Shown one piece after another: positions 39,223 through 56,298 of a stretch of 64,000 bases of DNA (within the stretch, counting starts at the first letter, position 1; every line of letters begins with the position of its first letter). Below the pieces are notes generated by a model. That model made no database searches. It was given only the letters and a program-made list of their open reading frames with translations, and was not told the DNA's origin. Source of the DNA: Casuarina equisetifolia (taxonomy: Eukaryota; Streptophyta; Magnoliopsida; Fagales; Casuarinaceae). The translations under genes were made by a program, and so were the position numbers. The stretch spans positions 20,275,583 to 20,339,582 of the forward strand of contig CM052359.1 of NCBI GenBank assembly GCA_028551475.1, read 5' to 3'.

Positions 39223-40029
39223 ATCTCTCATCATTGTTATAATAAGGGCCCCTTGCCTACCTATCCATAATCTCATATTTAGTTAATCTTTTAACATGTA
39301 AACTATTTCAATTTTCCCCCATTCTATTCATTTGTTTACCAATTACATTCTACCTTCTTCCATATGCATCCATGTTATTTCTACTAGCCACTTCCTTGGC
39401 TTTAAACAACTAAGCAAAACCAATGGCAATAGATAGTTTTATTTGTTCTTTAAAGCCATTACAAAGTAGCTTAGTTGATGATCAACATTTAAATTACCAC
39501 ATCTTAAAAGTAATTTGTTAAATTGAAATTGGTAATCGTGTACTAAGCCAATCTGCTTAAGCTTGATGAGCTCACCAAAATGATCCTTGAAGAGTGTTGA
39601 ACCAAATTGTTTCATCAATTCATTTGTAGAGCCTCTTATGAGATTACCTTCCCCTTATTCTCCTTCCACACTTACTAATAAACCAATTGAGCTTCACTGT
39701 CTAGGTGATATGATGTGATCCTTACGCTATTTATTTCCAAAGTGTCATGGAAATCAAAAAATTGCACGGTCTCTCCTTCATATTTAGGAAGTTCAAGTTG
39801 CACCATGTGAGTTTGAATTTAACCTAGATAATTTCACCCTTCTTCATTACTCCTAGTTCATCTCATATGTTTAGCCAAGCTTTCTCCTATCTCTTTCGAT
39901 GGTTTGACTTTTGTTACCATTCCATCAATTTTTTGCATTTAGTGCTAAAAAGAGTTGCTACATCATTTTAGTGAGTGAATTGAGCTTCCTTTCAAGGTCC
40001 AAATCCTGTTGATGGTTATTTGTTGTCAT
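39223..40029 (-). pseudogene. Gypsy gag remnant
   Basis: This minus-strand fragment starts with ATG at 40029 (MTTNNHQQDLDLERKL) and has stops soon after, so it is dead. The middle part resembles plant retrotransposon gag, with LVHDYQFQFNKLLLRCGNL at about 39550-39490. The end, about 39290-39225, reads KRLTKYEIMDR and YYNNDERY. This lines up with the gag zinc-knuckle segment (LCYNCDEKY in relatives), but the cysteines have been lost. It runs straight into the reverse transcriptase end at about 39213-39222. Confidence 0.7.
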
Positions 40030-40043
40030 CTTTAATATCACTT

Positions 40044-40437
40044 TGCAATAGTCTAGCAACACAAGATTCTCCTTGGTGAACGATTATGTAATTGGTCAAA
40101 TAAAATTTAGGTAAAAATCTCTATTGAGTTACCTAATTGATTTGGATTTTCTACCAATTTTCACAATTGAAGGGAAATCTAAATGGAGTTAAAAGAGTTC
40201 AATATGAGGGAACTCAAGACCTCTAAGTAGTTTCAAAATAGTTCTAAATTGTAGATACAAAAAATAGACTATTTACCTCTATGATAACACTCCCCTAGAA
40301 CATGAAAGCACTATTCTTATTCTATCTAATATAAAATGGAACAAAAAACCAAGTAAAATGGTAGCATCCAATAGTTTAGGACTTGCCACCTATGCATGAA
40401 CTAGAAGTTGATGTAGCTAACTAGGTAGTCTATTGCA
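40044..40437 (-). repeat. 5' LTR of the gypsy element
   Basis: A 394-bp repeat matching 36511-36908. Its ends TGCAATAGTC and GTCTATTGCA form an imperfect inverted terminal repeat, as LTRs do. On the minus strand the internal region follows directly. Confidence 0.85.
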
Positions 40438-41476
40438 TGCTCAAGTAAGACCTAAGCTTTAATATCATATTAAAGAACTCAATCCTTGTATAATGGCTAA
40501 CTCAAGGGGATTTGGTATTTCTTTACATATAAACTCCTATATAAGTTCCTCTCTTAATAGTATGGTCTTAGGCTTTAATACTGTATTGATAGGCATACTA
40601 TCCAATCTAAAGTCAACTCAATAAATATTATAAGTTATTATCTTATAAATATGATTTTTAATAACTTCATTAATAATATGAGAGTCATTGACTATATCAT
40701 AACATTATTTGTTTAAACAAAAATATATTTTTTCTTTTAAACTCACATATCCACTCATGCATCTATTGTTAAATCTCTAACCTAATGATCAACGGCCTTG
40801 CTCTCTTATTATTAAGCTAATAGGTGTTGCAGCAAAAAATTGTTTTCATTATGTCTAAATCAAGCTTCCTTGAGAAGTTTTCAATCTCATCAGTAGCCTT
40901 GACAAAATATACAAATTGGTTAGCCAAAAATGGTTAAGCAACTTATACTAAGACTACTTACTATTCTTGGAAATGCTAGTCAAAAGCAAGTATGTAAGCA
41001 ATAATTTCCACCAAAGATAAAAGTCTTATATAAAAATAATACAATCATTAAGTAATGTATAAATTAAAAATAATATGCTTTTTAGTATAGTACTAAAATC
41101 TAGGTTTGATCTAACTTAATTACTTTTTAACTTTAAATTCTTTGAACTATGTTGGGCGTGTAAATAAGTTTTCTTTTTACTTCGTTCAACCTTATGCCCT
41201 TATCCTAAAACCGGAATTCAAAGGGTGTTATGCGTTTTCCCTACCTAGAATACCACATTAAGAAAATAAAAAGTGCGAAAAGTGTTTTTATTCGTAAAAT
41301 ACTGGGATATGCTCAAAACAGAGGTGGAATCGAGGAAAAACAAGCCGAACTCATGGAGTCCGCACCCACCCTACTGAACTAAAGGGGAAGGGAGGAAAGC
41401 GGAGGCGACGCGGCTTGTGGCTTTCCCCGAGAGAAGACAAAGCAAAAGCAAACGTAGCGCAGTAAGCAAGAGAGAG
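40438..41476 (+). promoter_or_regulatory. CDKC upstream region
   Basis: AT-rich repeat-like DNA fills about 40438-41150, including text similar to common plant LTR ends (for example TTTACATATAAACTCCTATA near 40532). The last 250 bp next to the CDKC start are GC-richer and should hold the promoter and leader. A small upstream frame and an in-frame upstream ATG occur there. Confidence 0.5.
41353..41382 (+). other. Possible upstream ORF of CDKC (9 codons)
   Basis: ATG at 41353 opens a nine-codon frame (MESAPTLLN) ending in TAA at 41380-41382, 94 bp before the chosen CDKC start. It would affect translation only if the transcript begins upstream of it, which is not known. A second ATG at 41417 is in frame with CDKC and would add 20 residues. 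Confidence 0.35.
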
Positions 41477-48264
<6,788 letters not shown>

Positions 48265-49136
48265 TAGTTGAGAGGCAATGCCTGGAATTAAGATGATAGT
48301 TTGACTGAATAAAAATATTGTGGAAGAGGAACAGAGAAATTGTAATGAATTTGGCGTCGGCATCTAATTTACTCATTGTTTCTTAACCTTAAATGCTGTA
48401 TAATTTTGGGGCCTTTTTCTGTGCCTCGTTTTATCTGTGGAATGATGTTGAATGGCTGTGTGAAGATGAAATTAACCCTTGATGGTTTCTTTCTTGAGAG
48501 TATGTGGCTGCCATGCCAAAGTACAATAGTATTCTCTCAAGAAACACCGTTGGACCTAGTCAGAAGCACCGAATTGAATAAGTGGTTTCTGAAAAAACAT
48601 TAACATTGGAGCCCATATATATGATGTCTAGGTGGTCGGTTTTTGCAGAAGTAGACCCTGTTGATCACTAAAAGTCTTTCGCCATCTGAAGCTTAGGGAT
48701 CAACGCCTCAGTGAAATACTGTTCTTATCGTCTTTTTCTTTGTCCTTTTGTAGTTCTCAATAATTGAAGTTATACATGCATTCCATTGGAGACAAAAGAA
48801 ACACAATAAAAACTGTGATTGAGGACAGCCCAAAAACAGAGAAATCTTCAACGGGGTATTGGAGAATAAATGTCAGGTTTAACTGATCACCAAAACATTC
48901 GTCTACATTCTTTTCTTTTTATTTCACTTCATTACAAATCATTTTTTTTCTCAGATCATTCTACTTGATTCTAAAAGAACTATACTTGAGCGGAGTCACA
49001 ACCCAAAAAATTCAACTACTCCACTTAATCAAGTACAATTCATTTTAACCCCTTTTTTATCCCAAAAAATAAAACAAAAAGGAGCCAAAAAAATCCAAAT
49101 ACAGCAGGCGCTCTATTGTGGACTTGAGCAGGCTGT
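48265..49136. other. Convergent 3' spacer between CDKC and BTL carrier
   Basis: This 870-bp interval holds the 3' ends of two converging genes. The 75-codon frame at 48376-48603 matches nothing I know and probably lies in or just after the CDKC 3' untranslated region. No repeat or RNA gene is visible. Confidence 0.5.
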
Positions 49137-52100
49137 CTATGTGGACTCTACTTTGAGAACTATCTTCATGAACTCGTACACAAAATAACTAATGGCAGCT
49201 GATGGTAAAACCTGCAAATCAAAGACAATGCAGAATCATGTTAGAACTTGAAAGGATAAAATGATGTTTTCATGTCTCCACAAGATTACACTCGAATCAA
49301 ACTTTATCATGTGATACAAAGCTGAGACTCTTAACTCAGATTCAAAATTTTCTCATCCACGGAGGAAAAAACGAATTAGTAAGGTCCATAGGTAATGGAA
49401 ATAAAGAGATAGCTGCACTGATATTTAATCCAACTAATATAGGAGGTAGCTATTCCCAATTCCAGGTAAAGTAGGAGGCAAGATTTCCTAATTCGAAGTA
49501 TGCAGTAGATACAGTTTCAAAATATAGGATAGGAGGCTACAGTGGTCTTTACTTGAAGACGGGCAATAAAGTTTTCATTAATATGATAATGTTGAAGTGT
49601 CTTAACTAGAGTGATAGAGAGGGGCAAAAAGAAAAATCAAGGACGTGTACGATGGTAATGGTAATTGTCCAACCAACAAGTCTCTTAGGCGTAGTGCAGC
49701 ATTTTAGCTGAATCCAGAGGTCAGCGTACTCTCCACAACAAAAAAATTGCAAAGATAGAAGTTGGAAGGACTTCTTCTGAGACTGATGACCAGCCACAGG
49801 ATGGTTTGTACCCATGAGAACTGCGTACAACCAAACTATTGTAACTCAAACTCGAATTAAATGTTGAATTTGAGATAGCTTACTTCAGGTCTATGCCTTT
49901 CCTAACCACAGATATATCCCAAACTAAGTAAAGCTCCCCCATTAAAATAAACTTCCCTGTGAACTAGAAGCAGCTGCAGACTAACTAGTTGCACAGATTG
50001 CTACCAAGAAATCCGAAACCAGCGGGCAAAATTACCTGTTTTACTTTGTGTCAAAGGCTATACAAAACAAGTAAGATATGGACACCTCCAAAGGCGCGCA
50101 GAAGGCATTTGAGTCCAAATATTTTCAGCAATCTTTTCACCCCGGTAGAGAAAAATTGAAAATGAGGGAAGGCAATCATAACTCTTCCTATCTTAAACTT
50201 CATCTTTCAATAGATCCTATTACTAGCAGGACTACAGCCACTTGTGTGCCAAATACTGATTGCAAATGCATAAGACCAAGGCACCCACTTCAAATTTATG
50301 GTCTACTACAGCATTCATCCACCAGGTTTATATTTTAAGGATATCCAGTGACTCAACAACCAAACAGCTTCGAGCAACAAAAGATATTCCATAGATATAA
50401 ATCGTACCTGCAACAAACTCGGAATTAACCCTGCATAGAGAGCAGGAACACCTCCTTGCTCAACAATCTTGATGCAAGTTGCCAGTGAATTTAATCTCGT
50501 TTCCGGCACTTGCATTTGGAGCTGTCTCCTTACAACTTCAAAGGGATACGTAGCAGCTTCAGCACAAGCACCGGCAATTGCCCCATACAATAATGTTCTC
50601 ATTGGACCCAACTCCAGCTGTTCCAAAGCATTCAGCTCATCACCTTCTCTTTTCAGGTTTTGGATTCTTATTCTCCCTTCTGGTGAGTGCAGATATGCCG
50701 ATTTCAACATATCATAAACACCATAAAACACTGCACCAGACGGGGCCATGCTAATAATGGAGGGCACTAAGCCCTTGTAAAGAGAAAAAAATCCTTCTGT
50801 TTGGATCATGTGGCGGAAAGTACCAATAACACCACCCAATGCTTCCCCACCAGGTGCTACCATCTTTGTCCTGATCTGAAATATTTCAAATTTTAGCATG
50901 AAATTCATGAATTATTTCTTTCCGAAAGAAATTTGTAAACAAAACTATTACAATAAATTGGTTAAAATTATATCAAATGCCCATTCCATTAATAATTTTT
51001 CTAGTGCCATGATTGCGTAAAGTTTTTTAGAATGACAAGAGAAAAGACATATACCAACTGGTTATCCTATAATTTCTGCTATAGCTGCCTATAAAATTAT
51101 CCAAATCCTTAGGGAGTTGATGATATGTCCCGTTGCCAAAATAACATTTCTATCGACTTCTAAAAAAATATCTGCACTTTGGTATAAGCAAAATACCAGA
51201 CTCGATTGCATTTTAACAGAATTTTTCTCCAAGTTGAGCCCATTTTGGTTGTAACAAAATGGATAACAACATCAACTTAAACTTGATGCATATGCAACCA
51301 TGATATCATCCTCCTTCAAATCCCGTAATCATCATAGACTCACTGAATATGAGATGAAAATAAAATGAATGTCCAAATAAATATAAGGTTTGACTACAAA
51401 TGATCATAATATATCCAACTTAAGCACTAATCGTGAAAGACTAATGGTATAAGTTAACATACCCCCATCATAGGCTAAAGTTTTTCCACTTGCAAGCAAA
51501 AATATTCTCCTACGATCTGTGTAGGGAGCTGCAGTATTCCCTCCAGGCCGCCTTTTCATTTACATTCCAAATGGTTTAATCAGTTCATTCCACATGTAGT
51601 CCTATGGACAGTGTAAGGGTGGGACTAGAAGCACAACAGTAATGAGATATAGATACAAGGCATGGACCTTTAGCCGTTTGTTAGAACATTGTCCCCAGTA
51701 AAATGTTAGACATAAACAAACTTATTATATTCTTGCCCTTTTGTGTGCCCTCGCCCTTTAGTCAGCACTCATGCTTACAGAACAACAAAGGTGAGAACAA
51801 TCCAAACTTCATCTGGGGACAAGAAAGCAATGAAGGCGCAACATAAGGCTTCAATTGCGGTGGGTTACATATTCTATCAAAGTCATAATGAACTGGATGT
51901 TTACAGCTCCCAACTCTATACCACTCTGCATCAAACTATGAGATACATAAAAGAAAATGCTTGAATGCATAAAAAACAATTTTATAGTTCCATGGAAAGA
52001 GAAGCTGAGTAAGAGAGTAGAACCCCATTTATTTGGGAATTATCCAATAAATTAGCTAGATAATTGCATCAGCAAGAAAATGGATAAAGGTCAACTGCTG

Positions 52101-53782
52101 TAACAATGAAGACTCTCCGGCAGACCCATCAAACTTTGGGTCACCTCCCTTTCTACAAACCGGGTTCCTCCCTCATTCATAGGATGCACTTGAGGTCTAT
52201 CCCTTACACCGTTGCCCATCACTGAAGAAGGCAAGTATCGTGAATGTTTGGGGTAGGTGGTGGTACCGTATAAGTTAGTCATGTCAAAACTACATGCATT
52301 CTCATCATTCAAACATGTAGAAACTTATATGAAAAAGATATCTCAAATCTGTGTACATTTTCCAATGTGTCTATTCAGTGTCGAAGTAACAAACTTTTCG
52401 CCGGGTAAAAGGGACGCCCACAGCAATAAGTCACAACAAAAAAAAAAGAGAAAAAATAATAGTAAATGAAAGTTTAGATTCCACATACAGTATCCATAGG
52501 AATGCAGAGGCAGGTAGCAGTGATTCCAGATGCAGCACCAGCAATGAACCTCTCAAAATTCGTGGTTTCCTCATTGCCAGTCAATTTCATCAGTTGACTT
52601 CTGTAAGTATCATACGCATAGAAATTGATAGCCTTAAAGGGTGCAGTTCGAAGAATATTGACAAAATTTCCTTTCCAAAATCCTTGCAGCCCTTGAGTGG
52701 CTGCAATTGTCTTGATAAGCTCAAAAAGATTCTTCTGCTCCCCACGAACCATATATTCCAGCTTTAATCTCTCAAGTGGGGCAACAAAGGTTCTGATCCA
52801 GCATCATAAAGAAATGTAAAGAAACATTTAAATCAACAGGATAAAATATGCTTAAGCGACTTTAACAACAAAAAAGCACATCTACGGGGCATCAAGATGT
52901 CATCGTGCATTTATTAGGGAAAAAAGATCGAATTTATTATCCTTCATTTCTTTCTCCCCAAAATACATAGTAATCTGCTTTCATAAAGATTACGTGCTAA
53001 CGCTCACTGTGAGTGGATGGATCGTGAAGACATGGCACGGTTGCTGTACTTAGAGGAGCTGGACAATGTAGTGATCACTGAGCGATCTAATTTTCGGTCT
53101 AAAGTAGACGCGACGGGCGATCCTTTGGATAGTGAAGAAAATTAATCCAAGTTTATAGGCTTACAAAAGAAACCAAGTTAAGGGATAATCTTGGGTCAGA
53201 GAAGAGCACATACAGAAGGTACCATCAAGCACTAATTTGAACTCCTCTTCACCATCTCATAGAGCGGAACAAGTTCACAAGCAAATAACAGTGGGCACCC
53301 AGAATAATACTTAAGAAGAAATAAAAGCAAAAGGCAAACCTTGAGACCATGGCAGCAACTGCTCCAGACCAGAGATGCTTGGTCACGTTCATAGCACGAG
53401 GTCCTCCACCCTTGACCCTCTGTAACTTCTCTTCCTCCTTATAAACAGCCGCCGCCGTATCCTCCTCCTCTTCCTCCACACCCTTTTTTCCATTTTCCCC
53501 CAGCACATCCCCAGATTCCCGGACGTACCCATTGTCCCCATTATCACCCTGCTTTATCGACAGACTCACTGACAAAAATCCGCCGCCGACTCTCTTTCCT
53601 CTCCTTGGAGCTTCAAACCTAAGGCTCAAATTACACGAACCCGAAAAACTCTCCGGCGAGATCAACCTAACAAACGAAGCAGGGACATTATGTTGGTCGA
53701 GGAACAAGCCGCCGAGGGGGAGGAAGGAGTTGGACGACTCGGATTGGATCAGGTGGGTTAACCAGCGGTTCGGATCGTGCAT
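49137..53782 (-). CDS. BTL3: Mitochondrial carrier, Brittle1-like adenine nucleotide type (BTL)
   Basis: Membrane carrier of the SLC25 family, closest from memory to Arabidopsis BTL3 (At5g64970), annotated as a probable adenine nucleotide transporter. Four minus-strand exons encode 429 residues: 53782-53340, 52792-52489, 50875-50408 and 49211-49137, all introns GT-AG. Three carrier repeats each show the Px[DE]xx[RK] signature: APLERLK near 155, IPMDTIRTK near 248 and TYPFEVVRR in exon 3. FWKGNFVNILRTAPFKAINF and LYKGLVPSIISMAPSGAVFYGVYD are typical of nucleotide carriers. A 130-residue N-terminal extension precedes repeat 1, Ser-rich at first and then with an acidic EEEEED run. It may be a targeting peptide, and plastid import cannot be excluded. 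Substrate is inferred from the family name only. Confidence 0.93.
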
Positions 53783-53904
53783 TGCGAAGCGGTGAAATTC
53801 CAGGAGCGAGAGAGCGAGGCTTCGGGAAATGTATGGGTTCTTGGAAATGCAGTTCGTGTTTCAACAACATTTAGAGCTTGCAGAGGCCAGTTGACAAACA
53901 ACAG

Positions 53905-53938
53905 GTAGGAATAGGAATAGGAATAGGAATAGGAATGG
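53905..53938. repeat. (GGAATA)n hexanucleotide repeat
   Basis: About five and a half units of GTAGGA/ATAGGA text lie some 120-155 bp upstream of the BTL start codon, probably in the promoter or leader. Unit number may vary between individuals. Confidence 0.8.
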
Positions 53939-54446
53939 GAACCGCAGGAGAAGCTTGAAGAACACGAGAGAATGGAATGAGATTTGGTAAAGAAGAGTGA
54001 CGAGAGGAATTGGGATTAAAGTGATGGTGACTGGTTTCTAATTCCATCGGCGCACGCTTGGATCGCGTTCGTCGTCGTGTTGGAGTTGGTGACGGCCTTT
54101 TCCTCAGACATGCTCATCACAGTTTTGTTTAGTCGACCATGTCACGCTTTCTGCCCAGTACTTAGTCGACAGTTGATGCGTTTGGTTAACTAAGAAAAGT
54201 GATCACGTCCTTCCAATTTGGGCGCGTCCTTTTTCCGCGGGGGTTTCAGCTGCAGTCCACGTTGGTCGAAACGTGTCAAAACAATGTTGCCCCATTTTCC
54301 ACTTGCCCTCTCTCTCTCTCTTTGCTTTTCATTTCCATAACAAAAAAACATTCAAACAGGAGCCTTGTGGGCTCTTAAAGCTGGTTCCTGCATCTTGTTC
54401 CCGCAATATATTCCTCTCGAGGATGCCTTTAACCCTTTATTATTAT

Positions 54447-54552
54447 TAGCAAATTGGCTATCTTTATCGTTTAACATATTTTGGTGTTCTCTAAATCAAA
54501 TTCAGATAGATAGCAAATTGGCTATCTTTATCTTTTAACATATTTTGGTGTT
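54447..54552. repeat. 42-bp direct repeat, 64-bp period
   Basis: TAGCAAATTGGCTATCTTTA and the 22 bases after it occur at 54447-54488 and again at 54511-54552. The copies differ by eye at one base (TTTATCG against TTTATCT). The 22-bp gap is unrelated to the repeat. Confidence 0.85.
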
Positions 54553-56197
54553 TGATAATCTTCCCAATTATTGATTTGAATCTCTTCTCCTTTTGAAAGT
54601 GTGTGCGTAAAAAAAAAAAAAAAAAATCTTTAACATGTTTCTAGTGATTTGGCTACCTTTTATGTGACACCAACATTGAGCAATGCACCTTTAATTTTGT
54701 AAAGTAGATAATTGGTAGTTTAGGAACTCAAACAATACAACTTAAGGAAATGAAAATACTTAAAAGAAAAATTTATTCAAGCTTAAGAATGTACACAATA
54801 ATACAACAATAATTTATAGTAAAAGCTAGATGTACGAGCGAATAAGGCTCCACTGGCCCAAACGTGGCTTTTTAGATTTTGTGGTTCCGCCCATCTGGCA
54901 TATTAAGCCCATCAACAACTCGCCCCCTAAAATCCCTTAGCAGCAGCCCATCCGGATCATCTAGCTCCATTTTTTTTTAATAAAAAGTTAAAAATTATAT
55001 ATTACTATAAAAATTATAAAATTATTTAATTATAATATCATCATTTAGACTCGTCTAGTTCTATTTTTCTCAAAAAATTCTATTGTTTCATGTCTCTCTT
55101 GAAAAATAAATATTGGCAGTGGAAGTCTGAAAATATTCAAAATTATTATTTCCAATTCGTACAACGGCAGAAAGCAAGATCCATAATAGTGCCAAGAACC
55201 GACCACCTAAGGCCCCGAAAGTCAGTCTGCAAATTTGTTTGGGACGTCCCACCAGGGGGTCACAGGCAGAGTTGGGTCTCTGCTCTGAGCAGTAAAGCAG
55301 CCCGTGACTCCCTTCGATTGACTTTTGCGTCGTTGTCAAGTGGTGTCGATCCTTGCTTTGTCACATGCAGAGCTATTGCCGACGATCCAGACAGAACTAC
55401 GTACGACAATCTCACCGAAGATTCGTTGCATTTCTCAACCTGCCCTCACTTTTCGCAGAATCTCCCATGTGCCTTTCGCCTTGGCTCGTAGTCTCTGACC
55501 AAGTGGAGGTGAATTTTCGTTGGCTCAGAAATTACGCCTTCAGAAGCAGCCTCTTATATTTTGAAAAATTCACAAACTACTTCCAAGATAAATAATATTT
55601 TCTTTCAATGTAACTTTATTGATTCAAAACTGTTATAATAAACTAACAAATCTATTCACCTAAAGCTGTTATAACAAACTGGCCATTTAATTTAGTTATG
55701 ATATTGTTGTTATAACCACCTAGTCATTTAATTGAATCAGTTAGGTTGTCATAACTACTAAATAAAAAAAATATTTGACACATGTCTGTTTTTCATTTGT
55801 TGTATTCATTTAAAAGATTTGGGATCATGAAATTTTATGACATTCAAAAAAGTCATTTTCGTCAAATTTATTATTATCAGTTTAATATTATACATGATCA
55901 ATGTCATACATTCTAATACCTTAGTCTAAAAATATTATCTATCAAAAATCATTTTTTTAAAAAAAAAAGTTAAGATTTTACAACGATTTTTATATAGAGA
56001 TTCGTGGGATAAAATGCAAGCATGCAGATCGAAAAGGGTGAGTAATCGGAAAGCGGAGGCCAGTTTCGTCAAAGCGAGTGAGAAAGATCACACTTATTTT
56101 GTCACATCGCCGATGTCGTAGTCAAGAGCTTCTCGGGCATATCGCGCCGTTTGTAAAAAGAAAATAAAAAGGCTCTCCCTTCCACGCAACGTTCACG

Positions 56198-56222
56198 CCC
56201 ATCTCTCTCTCTCTCTCTCTCT
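56198..56222. repeat. (CT)n tract in probable 5' leader
   Basis: A run of about twelve CT units lies 77-101 bp upstream of the start codon of the following gene. CT-rich leaders are common in plant transcripts and sometimes affect expression. Confidence 0.85.
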
Positions 56223-56298
56223 CTTCTCACTCTTGCTCCGGTCATTGAACTGATCGCATTCACGGAGAGATAGTCTCTTTTCGCTGTTTTTCGACGCA

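Larger units (their letters stand above)
36511..40437 (-). mobile_element. Internally deleted Ty3/gypsy LTR retrotransposon
   Basis: A 3.9-kb element on the minus strand with two related LTRs: 5' LTR 40044-40437 and 3' LTR 36511-36908. Each begins TGCAAT and ends in TGCA on the plus strand. Just inside the 3' LTR, 36909-36921 read on the minus strand give AAGAGGGCGGGAA, a polypurine tract that fixes the orientation. No primer-binding site is obvious: a gag-like ATG at 40029 starts only 14 bp inside the 5' LTR. Gag, the end of reverse transcriptase, RNase H and integrase remain in that order, the Ty3/gypsy arrangement, all broken by stops. Protease and the polymerase core of reverse transcriptase are missing. 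The flanking bases TATTA and TGCTC do not match, so no target-site duplication is seen. The element cannot move by itself. Confidence 0.9.
53783..56298. promoter_or_regulatory. Divergent spacer: BTL promoter and next gene's promoter
   Basis: A 2.5-kb interval between divergent start codons. Near the BTL side lies a hexamer run at about 53905-53938. A 42-bp direct repeat occurs at 54447-54488 and 54511-54552. The middle is AT-rich. A GC-richer island at about 55090-55500 has a 133-codon plus-strand frame of unknown meaning. A (CT)n tract at 56198-56222 lies about 80 bp before the next start codon, in its probable leader. Confidence 0.55.

Noticed and set aside
36511..40437. Consideration that the element could be an endogenous pararetrovirus
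   Set aside because: Two LTRs, a polypurine tract, and the order gag, RT, RNase H, integrase identify a Ty3/gypsy LTR element; pararetroviruses lack integrase and LTRs.
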